64,000 nt of DNA from Macrococcoides goetzii (GCF_002742385.2 NZ_MJBI02000001.1:806001-870000); one strand, 5' to 3'; shown: positions 23,866 to 31,534, counted from the first letter of the stretch. Notes: a model not told the origin generated them from the letters alone. Program-made: numbers and translations.

Positions 23866-25086
23866 ATGACTTTAAGTCCTTTTCATCGATTATTAATAGG
23901 ACGAATTTTTACAAATGCAGCAGATAGTATATATTTTATTATTTCATCACTTTATATATTTCAAATTACACAAAGTCCATTGATATCAGGTTTTACAACA
24001 TCTGCAATGTTAGCGGTGAAATTCATTCAACTATTATATGGACCAATAATAGATCACTTTAATGTAAAAAGAATTTTAATTTTCTCACAGTGTTCACAAT
24101 CAATCTTAATGATGATATTAGGTATTTTTGTGATGAATCAGAATAATCACTGGCAATTAATCATTACATTAGTAGTACTATCAATGTTATTTGGTGAAAT
24201 GTCATATCCAATTAGTAATAAACTCGTACCTCAATTGTTATCTAAAGAAGAATTGGTAAAAGGAAATGCACAGATGACGTTTGCGAATAATACCTTAGAT
24301 ATCGTTTTAAATACTGTAATAGCTGGGTTGTTTATCACAATGAGTGCTGATATCTTCTATATGATAAGTGCCATGTTATTCTTATTTGCTGCACTTTCAT
24401 ATTTTCAGATACCAATGGTTAAACAATCAAAAATATATGATAATACAAAGTTTAATTATTTCAGATCATTACGCTCTGGCATTAGAATAGTAACCTCATC
24501 ATTCATTTGGATATTTATTATTGGTGCTTTTTCTGTGAATATTGGTATTGGTATCGTTTACGGTGCATTACCAACATTGGCTCATGAAATTGAAAATCCA
24601 GTCTATTATGGTCTATTTTTAGCAACAATGAGTATTGGTATGATACTCTCAACTTTTATAGCAGGTCAATTTAAGTCTAAGCCACTCGGGAAATTAATGA
24701 TATTTCTATTTGTAACAGCTGGGTTAACTATACTGATCGGATTTTTCATTTCTTTACCATTCTATTTAATTTTTTACTGTATAAGTTGGATTATTGTTGG
24801 CATCGCTAATATTCTACTCGTTTCTGTTAACCAAAGTATTATTCCGAATGAATATTTAGCGAGAGTTAGTTCTGTATCTAATAGTGTTGGTATATTAGGT
24901 TTACCTTTAGGTTCTTTACTTGCTGGTATACTATTGGAGTATGTAAGTGCTATACAACTTATTTCTCTATCTGGAATATGTTACTTTGCCCTTTCAATAC
25001 TCTGGTTATTGATTCCAACACTTCGCAATCAGAAAGAAATAAAGTATATTGCGAGTACTGACTTTGGGATAAAAATAACAAAATAA
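23866..25086 (+). CDS. MFS efflux transporter
   Basis: 406 residues, 12 helices. LYGPIIDHFNVKRILIFSQC is the motif A loop, NKLVPQLLSKEELVKGNAQM the long loop characteristic of the MFS_3 (EntS/MefA-like) branch, SVNQSIIPNEYLARVSSVSN the matching one in the second half. Such proteins export macrolides, siderophores or lipophilic drugs. Co-transcribed with the ArsR-type regulator. Confidence 0.87.
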   Translation: MTLSPFHRLLIGRIFTNAADSIYFIISSLYIFQITQSPLISGFTTSAMLAVKFIQLLYGPIIDHFNVKRILIFSQCSQSILMMILGIFVMNQNNHWQLIITLVVLSMLFGEMSYPISNKLVPQLLSKEELVKGNAQMTFANNTLDIVLNTVIAGLFITMSADIFYMISAMLFLFAALSYFQIPMVKQSKIYDNTKFNYFRSLRSGIRIVTSSFIWIFIIGAFSVNIGIGIVYGALPTLAHEIENPVYYGLFLATMSIGMILSTFIAGQFKSKPLGKLMIFLFVTAGLTILIGFFISLPFYLIFYCISWIIVGIANILLVSVNQSIIPNEYLARVSSVSNSVGILGLPLGSLLAGILLEYVSAIQLISLSGICYFALSILWLLIPTLRNQKEIKYIASTDFGIKITK

Positions 25087-25121
25087 CCAGAACATCAGTT
25101 CTAATTATTTTATTTCCTCTT

Positions 25122-25127
25122 TATAAT
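25122..25127 (+). promoter_or_regulatory. -10 box of toxin mRNA, copy 1
   Basis: TATAAT with a poor -35 (TTCTAA at 25099-25104, 17-bp spacer). The same arrangement is present 378 bases on (TATAAT 25500-25505). Predicted RNA ~25134 to 25417. Confidence 0.55.
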
Positions 25128-25172
25128 AGTATTTGTAGATAAGTTTATAGTGGTGGCTAGCCCTAGGGGGTG

Positions 25173-25226
25173 ATGCCTTTGATTTTGTTTATTAGGTGTT
25201 TCTCCTGGAAAGGAATGCATGACTGA
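25173..25226 (+). CDS. Leader ORF of toxin mRNA, copy 1 (17 residues)
   Basis: MPLILFIRCFSWKGMHD, preceded by the strong AGGGGGTG ribosome site. Its stop codon overlaps the toxin start (ATGCATGACTGA), so translation of the toxin may depend on it. The frame and the overlap are kept in copy 2 with one residue change (Leu5 to Met). Confidence 0.55.
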   Translation: MPLILFIRCFSWKGMHD

Positions 25227-25311
25227 TTTTGAGTTATTGAGTATAATGTTGATGATTTTTGCCATCATTATACCACTCATTATTAGACTAAATGACAAAG
25301 ACAAAAAATAA
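25219..25311 (+). CDS. Type I toxin peptide, copy 1 (30 residues, holin-like)
   Basis: MTDFELLSIMLMIFAI, then IIPLIIRLNDKDKK: one membrane helix (residues ~5-24) and a charged tail. The shape (short acidic start, helix, Lys-rich end) matches the putative holin-like toxin and SprG1-type peptides that depolarise the membrane. GGAAAGGA lies a few bases before the ATG. The gene ends in the antitoxin terminator hairpin. Too short to be listed by ordinary gene finders. Confidence 0.8.
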   Translation: MTDFELLSIMLMIFAIIIPLIIRLNDKDKK

Positions 25312-25418
25312 CCACTCATAAGCTGGACATAGCTGAGTGGTTATTGATCAATTAAATACTATAGCTAGTCACCGTATAAACGGATCTACCGGAGGAGTGT
25401 TACCGCACTCCTCTTTTC
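25305..25418 (-). ncRNA. Antisense antitoxin RNA, copy 1
   Basis: Minus-strand promoter TTGCAT (25453-25448), 17-bp spacer, TAAAAT (25430-25425), start near 25418. It ends at the hairpin AATAACCACTCA / TGAGTGGTTATT (25345-25307) followed by T-run. About 113 nt, fully complementary to the 3' part of the toxin mRNA. Expression is predicted, not observed. Confidence 0.65.
25392..25417 (+). terminator. Terminator of toxin mRNA, copy 1
   Basis: GAGGAGTG (25392-25399) / CACTCCTC (25406-25413), then TTTTC. Confidence 0.8.
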
Positions 25419-25550
25419 ATTTACATTTTACAATGGATTTCATGAAAATGCAAAAACAACAAATAGAGAACATTTGTTCTAATTATTTTATTTACGCTTT
25501 ATAATAGTAATTGTAGATAAGTTTATAGTGGTGGCTAGCCCTAGGGGGTG

Positions 25551-25604
25551 ATGCCTTTGATTATGTTTATTAGGTGTTTCTCCTGGAAAGGAATGCATGA
25601 CTGA
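25551..25604 (+). CDS. Leader ORF of toxin mRNA, copy 2 (17 residues)
   Basis: MPLIMFIRCFSWKGMHD behind GGGGGTG; stop overlaps the toxin start as in copy 1. Confidence 0.55.
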   Translation: MPLIMFIRCFSWKGMHD

Positions 25605-25695
25605 TTTTGAGTTATTGAGTATAATGTTGATGATGTTTGCAATCATTATACCGCTCATTATTAGACTAATAGATAATCAAAAAAATAACCACTAA
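25597..25695 (+). CDS. Type I toxin peptide, copy 2 (32 residues, holin-like)
   Basis: MTDFELLSIMLMMFAI, IIPLIIRLIDNQKNNH. Identical to copy 1 in the helix except Ile13 to Met, then a diverged polar tail that reads two residues longer into the antitoxin terminator. Same ribosome site and leader frame. A different tail and different loop sequences could mean each copy is held by its own antisense RNA. Confidence 0.78.
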   Translation: MTDFELLSIMLMMFAIIIPLIIRLIDNQKNNH

Positions 25696-25798
25696 ATGGC
25701 TTGGCTAAGCTGAGTGGTTATTCGAAATTGAAACCATAAAAAGCTAGTCACCGTATAAACGAATCTACAAGGGGAGTGTGTGTAGCACTCCTCTTTTC
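25683..25798 (-). ncRNA. Antisense antitoxin RNA, copy 2
   Basis: Minus-strand TTGTAT (25833-25828), 17-bp spacer, TAAAAT (25810-25805). Terminates at AATAACCACT / AGTGGTTATT (25722-25684) with T-run. The -35 lies in sequence outside the repeat yet the spacing is still exactly 17, which supports a real promoter. Confidence 0.65.
25771..25797 (+). terminator. Terminator of toxin mRNA, copy 2
   Basis: GGGGAGTG (25771-25778) / CACTCCTC (25786-25793), then TTTTC. Confidence 0.75.
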
Positions 25799-25838
25799 AT
25801 TTACATTTTACAATGAATAGATTATAAATACAAGTATA

Positions 25839-26279
25839 TTAAAATACGCTTGAGTAATACAATACTTCATTATCTACTGACATACCCATTTTTTCATATA
25901 ATCCTTGTGCTTTCACGTTATCTACACCAGTTTCTAAACATACATATCTTGCATTATTTTCTTTTGCATATTCAAATGATTTTTCAATTAATTTCTTACC
26001 TGCTCCACTTGAACGATGATTTGATTGCACAAACAAATCATTGAGAATATACGCTCTTTGGAGACTTACAGTTGAAAATACAGGATATAGTTGAACAAAT
26101 CCAAATACGATATCATTTTCTTCAGCAACAAAAATGATAGATTCGTTATGATTATATCTTGCTTCAATAAAATGCTTACAAGCTTTAACATCAGAATCTT
26201 TTTTATAAAACATTCTATACTCATCTAACAATACAGCAACTTGACCTAAGTCTGATATATCAAATGGTCTGATTTTCAT
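25839..26279 (-). CDS. GNAT family N-acetyltransferase
   Basis: 146 residues from ATG 26279 (AGGGGTGAAAAG site). LQRAYILNDLFVQSNHRSSG then AGKKLIEKSFEYAKENNARY holds the acetyl-CoA loop (HRSSGAGKKLI); GVDNVKAQGLYEKMGMSVDN the C-terminal motif. Gap of 14 bases to the upstream GNAT gene. Confidence 0.87.
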   Translation of the reverse strand: MKIRPFDISDLGQVAVLLDEYRMFYKKDSDVKACKHFIEARYNHNESIIFVAEENDIVFGFVQLYPVFSTVSLQRAYILNDLFVQSNHRSSGAGKKLIEKSFEYAKENNARYVCLETGVDNVKAQGLYEKMGMSVDNEVLYYSSVF

Positions 26280-26293
26280 TCTTTTCACCCCTG

Positions 26294-26794
26294 TTATTTT
26301 ATTACAATCCAAAATCTGTTCGTTACGCCACCATCTTCCCTTATATGCGATTGATCTTGTACACCACCATTGTTTAATATTACTTTTCTACTCGCAATAT
26401 TTTCTTCATCACAAGTAATAAGTGCTTTTTCTAAATTCAAAGATTTCAAAAATTTTAAGGACTCATTTAGAATCTTTGATGCATAACCTTGACCTCTCAT
26501 ATCAGGTCTTACTCCATATCCAACATGGCCACCATAATTCATTAAAAACTCATTTAAGTAATGACGTATATTAGAAGAACCTATGATTTTACCATCTACA
26601 ATTAAAAATAATGTAGTATTTAATACTTCATATGATTTTTCACGTTCTTCTAAATTGTTGATAAAGTCTTGAAAAGATTTATATCGTTTAAAGTTTGTAG
26701 CAGATGGTACAATACTTTCCTGTTCTTCTCCCCAAGCATTAAAATATTCCATAAATAATTTTTCATCATTAATCGTCAGTCTTCTGAATTCCAT
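26294..26794 (-). CDS. GNAT family N-acetyltransferase
   Basis: 166 residues. GGHVGYGVRPDMRGQGYASK then ILNESLKFLKSLNLEKALIT holds the acetyl-CoA loop (RGQGYA), and CDEENIASRKVILNNGGVQD the C-terminal part, the layout of COG3981-type predicted acetyltransferases. Likely operon with the GNAT 14 bases downstream. Confidence 0.88.
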   Translation of the reverse strand: MEFRRLTINDEKLFMEYFNAWGEEQESIVPSATNFKRYKSFQDFINNLEEREKSYEVLNTTLFLIVDGKIIGSSNIRHYLNEFLMNYGGHVGYGVRPDMRGQGYASKILNESLKFLKSLNLEKALITCDEENIASRKVILNNGGVQDQSHIREDGGVTNRFWIVIK

Positions 26795-26815
26795 CTTATT
26801 AATCTCCTATTATAT

Positions 26816-27088
26816 TCAGTTAAGAATTCTCGAATACATTTCTGATACTTTCACACGTACATCATTTTCATCTAAATAATAATATTCAGCAATTGTATTA
26901 CTTATAAAATCATAACTTTCTAAGTATTCATGTAATTCTTTATACAAATAATATCTTCGTTCTTCTATTTCTTCTTCCCTAATTAGGAAATCGAAGATAT
27001 CTCTATAATATTTCACAAAAATACTGATACTAATGTTTTGTTTAAAAAAATCTTCAATCCAATTTAATAAAATTATCTCATCATCCAT
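26816..27088 (-). CDS. Small acidic protein, possibly immunity-like
   Basis: 90 residues, rich in Glu, Tyr and Ile, predicted all-helical: LNWIEDFFKQNISISIFVKY, REEEIEERRYYLYKELHEYL. GGAGC ribosome site. The size and W-I-x-x-F-x-x...Y-x-D-I-F pattern vaguely recall colicin-type immunity proteins, but no toxin gene is adjacent and this is only a guess. Confidence 0.5.
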   Translation of the reverse strand: MDDEIILLNWIEDFFKQNISISIFVKYYRDIFDFLIREEEIEERRYYLYKELHEYLESYDFISNTIAEYYYLDENDVRVKVSEMYSRILN

Positions 27089-27111
27089 AAATACTGCTCC
27101 TTATATTATTT

Positions 27112-27612
27112 TTATCTAAACAAAAATACATTGCCTTTCTCTAACACGTCATCAAAAGATGGGTCCATTTCAAAACCTAATGATTCAGCAGTTTTAATTG
27201 ATGGAATATTATTATATTGTGTTTGAGCAACAAGTTTATACTTACCTTCAGTTATTTGATTTACGTGTTTAATGATTTCATTCGCCGCTTCTTTTACAAA
27301 ACCTTTGCGTGTTTTATCTGAATTAATACGGTAGTATATATTTAAATAAGTATTATCAAGAATTGTTTTAAATTTCAATCCACATGCGCCAAATATTTTT
27401 TGGTCTTCTTTATCTATTAATGCATAATATCCAAATCCATGTTGTTCATGGTGCTTAATCCATGATTTAATACCTTCTGTAAATTTATCAATATCTGTAT
27501 CAGGACCATTCGGATTATATAGTTGATTAGCGGGATTATTATGAACTGTGAATAATTCAGGTATATCTTCAAGTGTCGGTGTTTTAATCAGTAATCGTTC
27601 TGTATCTAACAT
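27112..27612 (-). CDS. GNAT acetyltransferase, RimJ/RimL type
   Basis: 166 residues, AGGAGGAG ribosome site. MLDTERLLIKTPTLEDIPEL opens in the RimJ/RimL manner; the acetyl-CoA segment is YYRINSDKTRKGFVKEAANE, and QTQYNNIPSIKTAESLGFEM the C-terminal motif. The R-K-G-F-V loop departs from the usual GxG, so acetyl-CoA binding may be modified. Confidence 0.83.
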   Translation of the reverse strand: MLDTERLLIKTPTLEDIPELFTVHNNPANQLYNPNGPDTDIDKFTEGIKSWIKHHEQHGFGYYALIDKEDQKIFGACGLKFKTILDNTYLNIYYRINSDKTRKGFVKEAANEIIKHVNQITEGKYKLVAQTQYNNIPSIKTAESLGFEMDPSFDDVLEKGNVFLFR

Positions 27613-27627
27613 AATTCTCCTCCTTTT

Positions 27628-27963
27628 TTATAAAACATCATCAATATTAATATCAATTCTTTTTAATTGTTCTTTGAAAATTTCTTTCTTCAAAATACCG
27701 TTTTCTACTTCTTCATTTGTAAAATCTTCTTCATCAAAAACTTTACATCCATCATTAACCCATTGCTTTAAATATTGGTGAAATGCCCAGTTAAATTGAC
27801 TTTTAGGTAAGACTATTGCTTTATGTTTGACTTCAAAATCTTCACTATATCCATATTCAAATCCACAACACGAACAAATGTTAAAAGATGGACTACCACC
27901 AATTCCATATGGAGGTTCATCTATTTTATCGTATCCACATACGGGACATATATAATATTTCAA
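27628..27963 (-). CDS. CPCC-type cysteine-rich protein
   Basis: 111 residues. CPVCGY at residues 6-11 and CSCCGFEYG near 30 form the CPxC...C-x-C-C zinc-binding pattern of the cysteine-rich CPCC family; GGSPSFNIC between them is also typical. Function unknown. It starts 5 bases after the phosphoesterase stop, and the only ribosome-site-like sequence (AAAGGAA) lies in the end of that gene, so translation is probably coupled. Confidence 0.8.
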   Translation of the reverse strand: MKYYICPVCGYDKIDEPPYGIGGSPSFNICSCCGFEYGYSEDFEVKHKAIVLPKSQFNWAFHQYLKQWVNDGCKVFDEEDFTNEEVENGILKKEIFKEQLKRIDINIDDVL

Positions 27964-27968
27964 TTTTC

Positions 27969-28838
27969 TTATTCCTTTCTCATTAACTTGATCGCGTCAA
28001 ACTTTCGCTTATTATCCTCGTCTTCTAACCATTCTTTCAATATCTCCGCATAGTCATACTTCATATTATTTTGGTGTATACCTTCTGCATTATGTGTATG
28101 TATCACATGTGTGAGCATTGTGTCTTCGTATAAATCGAAGTATGGAATCATTTTTATTCTTGATTCATTTAATACTTCATCATGATTATGTACAATATAT
28201 CTATATTCCACAGACCAATTACCGTTTTCTTCGACTTTTAAGATTGCATAATTCGATTCTTTTCCTTTGGTTGTAGAGACCGCACCAGGATTGATTATAC
28301 TTCTTTCATCCCCAATACCTATTTGTCTCATGACAGGTTGGTGAATATGACCGTATATAGCAACTTTAGCATCAGTATGTTCAAACAATTTTGCAAAATT
28401 TTCTGATGGTGCTTCTACGACTAAATCACCACCATTAAATTTATTCGGTAAATTATGTGACAGATGAAACTTTACGCCATAAACTTCTTTTTCAACTGTC
28501 ATTGGTAAATCGAACATAAAGTTTATTTGATCTTCACTTAAATTATCAAATACATACTTCACTAACATAAAGATAAATATTTCTTCCGGATCGTCGTAAT
28601 TAATTGTGTCGTATTCTTCAATAACACTAGTAAAGCACCCATCCCAATTGCCTTTTACAAAAGTGGTTGTATTTGAATCAAGTAGTAAATCTAACAAATC
28701 TGAAGTCCCCGGGCCAGGCATAAATAAATCACCTAGGAACCAAAATTCATCTACGCCATTTCTTTTTGCATCTTCTATCACTTCTCTTGCAGCAGTAGTA
28801 TTGCCGTGTATGTCTGAAATAAGTCCGATTTTTTTCAT
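27969..28838 (-). CDS. Metallophosphoesterase
   Basis: 289 residues. All motifs of the calcineurin-like fold: GLISDIHGNTTA at residue 4, WFLGDLFMPGPG, VKGNWDGCF, KFHLSHNLPNKF, AIYGHIHQPVM and INPGAVS. YfcE/MJ0936-like enzymes hydrolyse phosphodiesters with two metal ions; substrate unknown. GAGGT ribosome site. Followed by the CPCC gene in the same transcript. Confidence 0.87.
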   Translation of the reverse strand: MKKIGLISDIHGNTTAAREVIEDAKRNGVDEFWFLGDLFMPGPGTSDLLDLLLDSNTTTFVKGNWDGCFTSVIEEYDTINYDDPEEIFIFMLVKYVFDNLSEDQINFMFDLPMTVEKEVYGVKFHLSHNLPNKFNGGDLVVEAPSENFAKLFEHTDAKVAIYGHIHQPVMRQIGIGDERSIINPGAVSTTKGKESNYAILKVEENGNWSVEYRYIVHNHDEVLNESRIKMIPYFDLYEDTMLTHVIHTHNAEGIHQNNMKYDYAEILKEWLEDEDNKRKFDAIKLMRKE

Positions 28839-28863
28839 AATTTTACCTCATATAATATTGTTA

Positions 28864-29277
28864 TTAAAAAATTTTAATTAATTTCATGTTACTGATTTTA
28901 TTAATTAAATCTGGATATTTCTCTGAATATGTATAACTTTGCGGTGCATTGAATTGATAATCTTCTTTTAATTTATGTAAAGGTATTGGTTCCTCTATTT
29001 TATATAAATCTTTTATTTCATATGCTTTTTTATAATGAGTTTCTCCATTATTAAATCTTTCTGATTCTATGCAACTATTTTTTATTTTATTCGGAAAAAT
29101 AATTGGAAGTTCGACATTCGCTATGTAAGTCAATTTACATACTGGCATTGATTCATATATATAAAAACGTTTTATGGGATACTTGGTATTAAAATTTCTT
29201 AATTCATATCTTTTTTCCTTGAATTCAATTTTCTTTGTATATTTTGGATGAATACTTATAAATATATCTTTATACAT
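28864..29277 (-). CDS. ASCH/PUA-like protein
   Basis: 137 residues. MYKDIFISIHPKYTKKIEFK with RYELRN, FYIYESMPVCKLTYIANVEL, and the end APQSYTYSEKYPDL fit the pattern of small ASCH/PUA-fold proteins (I-S-I-x-P-x-Y...K-x-Y-E-x-R, then APQS), which bind RNA or act as regulators. Assigned by pattern only. The codon use is typical of the neighbours. Confidence 0.6.
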   Translation of the reverse strand: MYKDIFISIHPKYTKKIEFKEKRYELRNFNTKYPIKRFYIYESMPVCKLTYIANVELPIIFPNKIKNSCIESERFNNGETHYKKAYEIKDLYKIEEPIPLHKLKEDYQFNAPQSYTYSEKYPDLINKISNMKLIKIF

Positions 29278-29344
29278 AGTATCAACTCTTTTATCAGAAT
29301 ATTTTGTATCATTTTATATTATCATAAATAGTACTTTTTTATTA

Positions 29345-29376
29345 GTAAAAAAGGAAATCTTTTCTAAAAGATTTCC
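29345..29376 (-). terminator. Terminator of the MarR/permease/peptide operon
   Basis: GGAAATCTTTT / AAAGATTTCC stem (29376-29353 on the minus strand) followed by TTTTTTA. Confidence 0.85.
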
Positions 29377-29389
29377 TTTAATTTTGAAC

Positions 29390-29503
29390 CTATTTACTTT
29401 CTTTTTTCTTACCATTATTCTCTTCTTTTTTTGTATCTAAATTAATAACTTTAATGGTACAACAGTCTTTTTCTTTTTTCTTAAAAAGATCTCTTATTTT
29501 CAT
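29390..29503 (-). CDS. Cys-Cys microprotein of the permease operon (37 residues)
   Basis: MKIRDLFKKKEKDCCTIKVI, then NLDTKKEENNGKKKESK. Strong AGGAGGT ribosome site, 10 bases after the permease stop. A highly basic peptide with a vicinal Cys14-Cys15 pair, which could bind arsenite, antimonite or another thiophilic ion, or work as a redox carrier. I recall similar CC peptides downstream of DUF318/ArsP-type permeases in other Firmicutes. The ordinary length cutoffs miss it. Confidence 0.8.
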   Translation of the reverse strand: MKIRDLFKKKEKDCCTIKVINLDTKKEENNGKKKESK

Positions 29504-29513
29504 ATTTTACCTC

Positions 29514-30422
29514 CTAATCAACATTTATCAATAAAAATAAATATCCTGATAAAGTAGCCATTAAAAATACTGAAATGACAAAAGCTAAAACTAATCTGTT
29601 CTGGAAAATACTCTTTAACATTATTACCTCCGGCAAACTCGCACCTGCGCCTCCTATGAGTAAAGCCATCATCGGAGATAAAGGAAAACCACTAGCAAGC
29701 AAAGCATTCGTTAATGGTAACATTGTTGATAATCTTATATATAAAGGAACACCGATAATCGCTGCCAACGGAACAATAATCCATTGATTATAATCCCCGA
29801 TTGATGAAAGAAAGCTTGTTGGAACGGCTTCTTTAATAATAGCACCAATAAATGCTCCTAAAAGGATATATACAATAACTGATTTCATTAACTGTAATGT
29901 TTCTATTAATGAAACCTTAATATTCAATAATATATTTTTTCTTCTTTTATGATCTGTTTCTAAATTAACTCCTTCTAATACAACGTTTTTTACATATTTT
30001 TCAAAACCTAACTTATCAAGTATAAGTCCTATTATCATTGAAAATATAAAAGTCACACAACCATAAACTAAAGTAACTTTAAAGCCATAAATATAATACA
30101 TTAAACCTAATATCCACGGATCCAATAGTGGAGATGAAAATAAATATGTCATCATAATTTGAAATGGAATATTACGGTTAATCATTGTAACAAGTAAAGG
30201 TATTGTAGAACATGAGCAAAAAGGTGTGATAAAACCTAATGATGCACCGGCAAAATTTCCTAATAACAAATTCTGTTTGTTCATCCATCTTTCCAATTTT
30301 TCAAACGGAATAAAAGGCTCTAGAAAACTAACAAATAATGAAATAAGAAAGAAAAGAACCAACAAATTTTTACTAAGTGAGATAAACTCTGTAAATATTT
30401 TTATTAATATGGACTCATTCAT
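29514..30422 (-). CDS. DUF318/ArsP-like permease
   Basis: 302 residues, eight or more helices. The family hallmark TPFCSCSTIPLLVTMINRNI lies near residue 65, with the Cys-x-Cys pair; MMTYLFSSPLLDPWILGLMY and LIGGAGASLPEVIMLKSIFQ are further conserved blocks. Relatives include ArsP, which exports trivalent organoarsenicals, and YraQ-type permeases of unknown substrate. Its ATG overlaps the MarR gene's TGA (ATGA). Paired with a Cys-rich regulator and a CC peptide, export of a thiol-reactive metalloid compound is the best inference. Confidence 0.85.
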   Translation of the reverse strand: MNESILIKIFTEFISLSKNLLVLFFLISLFVSFLEPFIPFEKLERWMNKQNLLLGNFAGASLGFITPFCSCSTIPLLVTMINRNIPFQIMMTYLFSSPLLDPWILGLMYYIYGFKVTLVYGCVTFIFSMIIGLILDKLGFEKYVKNVVLEGVNLETDHKRRKNILLNIKVSLIETLQLMKSVIVYILLGAFIGAIIKEAVPTSFLSSIGDYNQWIIVPLAAIIGVPLYIRLSTMLPLTNALLASGFPLSPMMALLIGGAGASLPEVIMLKSIFQNRLVLAFVISVFLMATLSGYLFLLINVD

Positions 30423-30868
30423 TTACATTTACCAGAAGTGCAATGATTGACTTTTTCAAGTGCATTATCTAATTTTTTTAAATAATACATCAAATCTTCA
30501 ATTTCACTTTCATCAAATTGATTTATAACTTCTTCTGTATATCTATTCATATCTTTTGTAATATCATTCACACTTTTTTGACCTTTATCAGTCAATTGAA
30601 TTGAAATCGCTCTTCTATCTTTTCTCTCAGTATTTCTAGATACGTAACCTTTTTCAACTAAAGCCTGTACTGCACGACTTAAACTTGCTTTTTCTGTTGC
30701 TAATTGTTTTGATAATTCATTTAATGATAAACCATTTTTCTCCCCGAGTTCGATAAGAATATGACTTTGGAGAATAGGTAATCCACAACAACTTGCACCT
30801 TCTTTTTCAGATACTACTAGTGAACGACTTAATGATCTTGTTAATCGTCTAATTTCTTTTATTTGCAT
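30419..30868 (-). CDS. MarR-family regulator with cysteine motifs
   Basis: 149 residues, GGGGGT ribosome site. Winged helix: LSLNELSKQLATEKASLSRA, GYVSRNTERKDRRAISIQLT. Unusual cysteines: GASCCGLP near residue 28 and the end HCTSGKCK, four in all, suggesting the effector is a metal, metalloid or thiol oxidant that bridges the N-terminal CC and C-terminal C-x4-C. A 39-bp perfect palindrome lies upstream. It is the first gene of a regulator-permease-peptide operon. Confidence 0.87.
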   Translation of the reverse strand: MQIKEIRRLTRSLSRSLVVSEKEGASCCGLPILQSHILIELGEKNGLSLNELSKQLATEKASLSRAVQALVEKGYVSRNTERKDRRAISIQLTDKGQKSVNDITKDMNRYTEEVINQFDESEIEDLMYYLKKLDNALEKVNHCTSGKCK

Positions 30869-30891
30869 TATAATTACCCCCTGGAAAAATT

Positions 30892-30930
30892 ATAATATAT
30901 ATAGTTGATATTATCAACTATATATATTAT
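30892..30930 (-). promoter_or_regulatory. 39-bp palindromic operator of the MarR operon
   Basis: Perfect palindrome centred on 30911 with core AGTTGATA-T-TATCAACT (30903-30919) and AT-alternating arms. An extra half-site TATCAACT follows at 30928-30935. Placed 24 bases before the MarR start, as expected for autorepression. Confidence 0.75.
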
Positions 30931-30984
30931 CAACTGTTATTTAAAAATTTATTTTTAAAACTAGTCTTATTAATCTAATACAAA

Positions 30985-31022
30985 AATAAAAACACGTCGT
31001 ATGCATTTATTCACATACGACG
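30985..31022 (-). terminator. Terminator of the GNAT gene at 31007
   Basis: CGTCGTATG / CATACGACG stem (30995-31003, 31014-31022), minus-strand GTTTTTATTTTTG tail. The stop codon lies in the loop. Confidence 0.8.
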
Positions 31023-31534
31023 CTTTTTACATTTAATTTCATATAAATATCATCAACGTAATGCTCACCAAATTTATATTCGTTAACAAACCTTCCCTCT
31101 TCAGTAAAACCACAAGATTTATATAATTTAATCGCTTTTATATTTGTTGAAAGTACACCTAAACAAAGATTCTCTACAGAATCATTATTTATTGCCCATG
31201 ATATAATTTCTCTCAATAATTGCTTACCTATACCTTTCCCTCTTGAATGAGAGGCTAACCCCATTGTTATGCTTCTATTATGTTGGGTTCTCATTCGATT
31301 CGAACGATATGCAACAATGTAACCAATTACTTCATTATTCATAGTTGCAACCAAAAATTGTGACTGTGGATCGCATATCTTAGTCAGTAAATTTTCTTTA
31401 TATTTATTTTTATCTTCAGCATGCCATTCTTTTAAAGTTGAAATAAAATATAATTCTGATTTATATATTTCATCATCAATTTTATATATAGAATCAAAAT
31501 CGTTAATTTCTGCTGTTCTAATTGTTATGGGCAT
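31007..31534 (-). CDS. GNAT acetyltransferase, RimI-like
   Basis: 175 residues. SRGKGIGKQLLREIISWAIN is the acetyl-CoA loop near residue 100, LCLGVLSTNIKAIKLYKSCG and GRFVNEYKFGEHYVDDIYMK the C-terminal part, close to the PF13420/ribosomal-alanine type. Single gene, with its own terminator. Confidence 0.88.
   Translation of the reverse strand: MPITIRTAEINDFDSIYKIDDEIYKSELYFISTLKEWHAEDKNKYKENLLTKICDPQSQFLVATMNNEVIGYIVAYRSNRMRTQHNRSITMGLASHSRGKGIGKQLLREIISWAINNDSVENLCLGVLSTNIKAIKLYKSCGFTEEGRFVNEYKFGEHYVDDIYMKLNVKSVVCE

Larger units (their letters stand above)
25099..25430. repeat. Type I toxin-antitoxin locus, duplicate unit 1
   Basis: Unit of about 330 bases repeated at 25477-25810 with a fixed offset of 378. 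It holds a toxin mRNA on the plus strand, an overlapping antisense RNA gene on the minus strand, and two small overlapping frames. GGTGGCTAGC at 25152-25161 can pair with GCTAGTCACC at 25364-25373, a 5'-to-3' long-range interaction typical of type I toxin mRNAs. Confidence 0.8.
25477..25810. repeat. Type I toxin-antitoxin locus, duplicate unit 2
   Basis: Second unit, offset 378 from the first. GGTGGCTAGC (25530-25539) and GCTAGTCACC (25743-25752) keep the long-range pairing. Differences cluster in the toxin C-terminal codons and in loops. Confidence 0.8.

Noticed and set aside
25110-25319. 69-residue minus-strand frame over toxin unit 1
   Set aside because: Antisense to the toxin mRNA; no ribosome site; the corresponding frame is not kept in the second unit.
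26816-27088. Firm call of colicin immunity protein
   Set aside because: The resemblance is only in size and helix pattern; kept as hypothetical.
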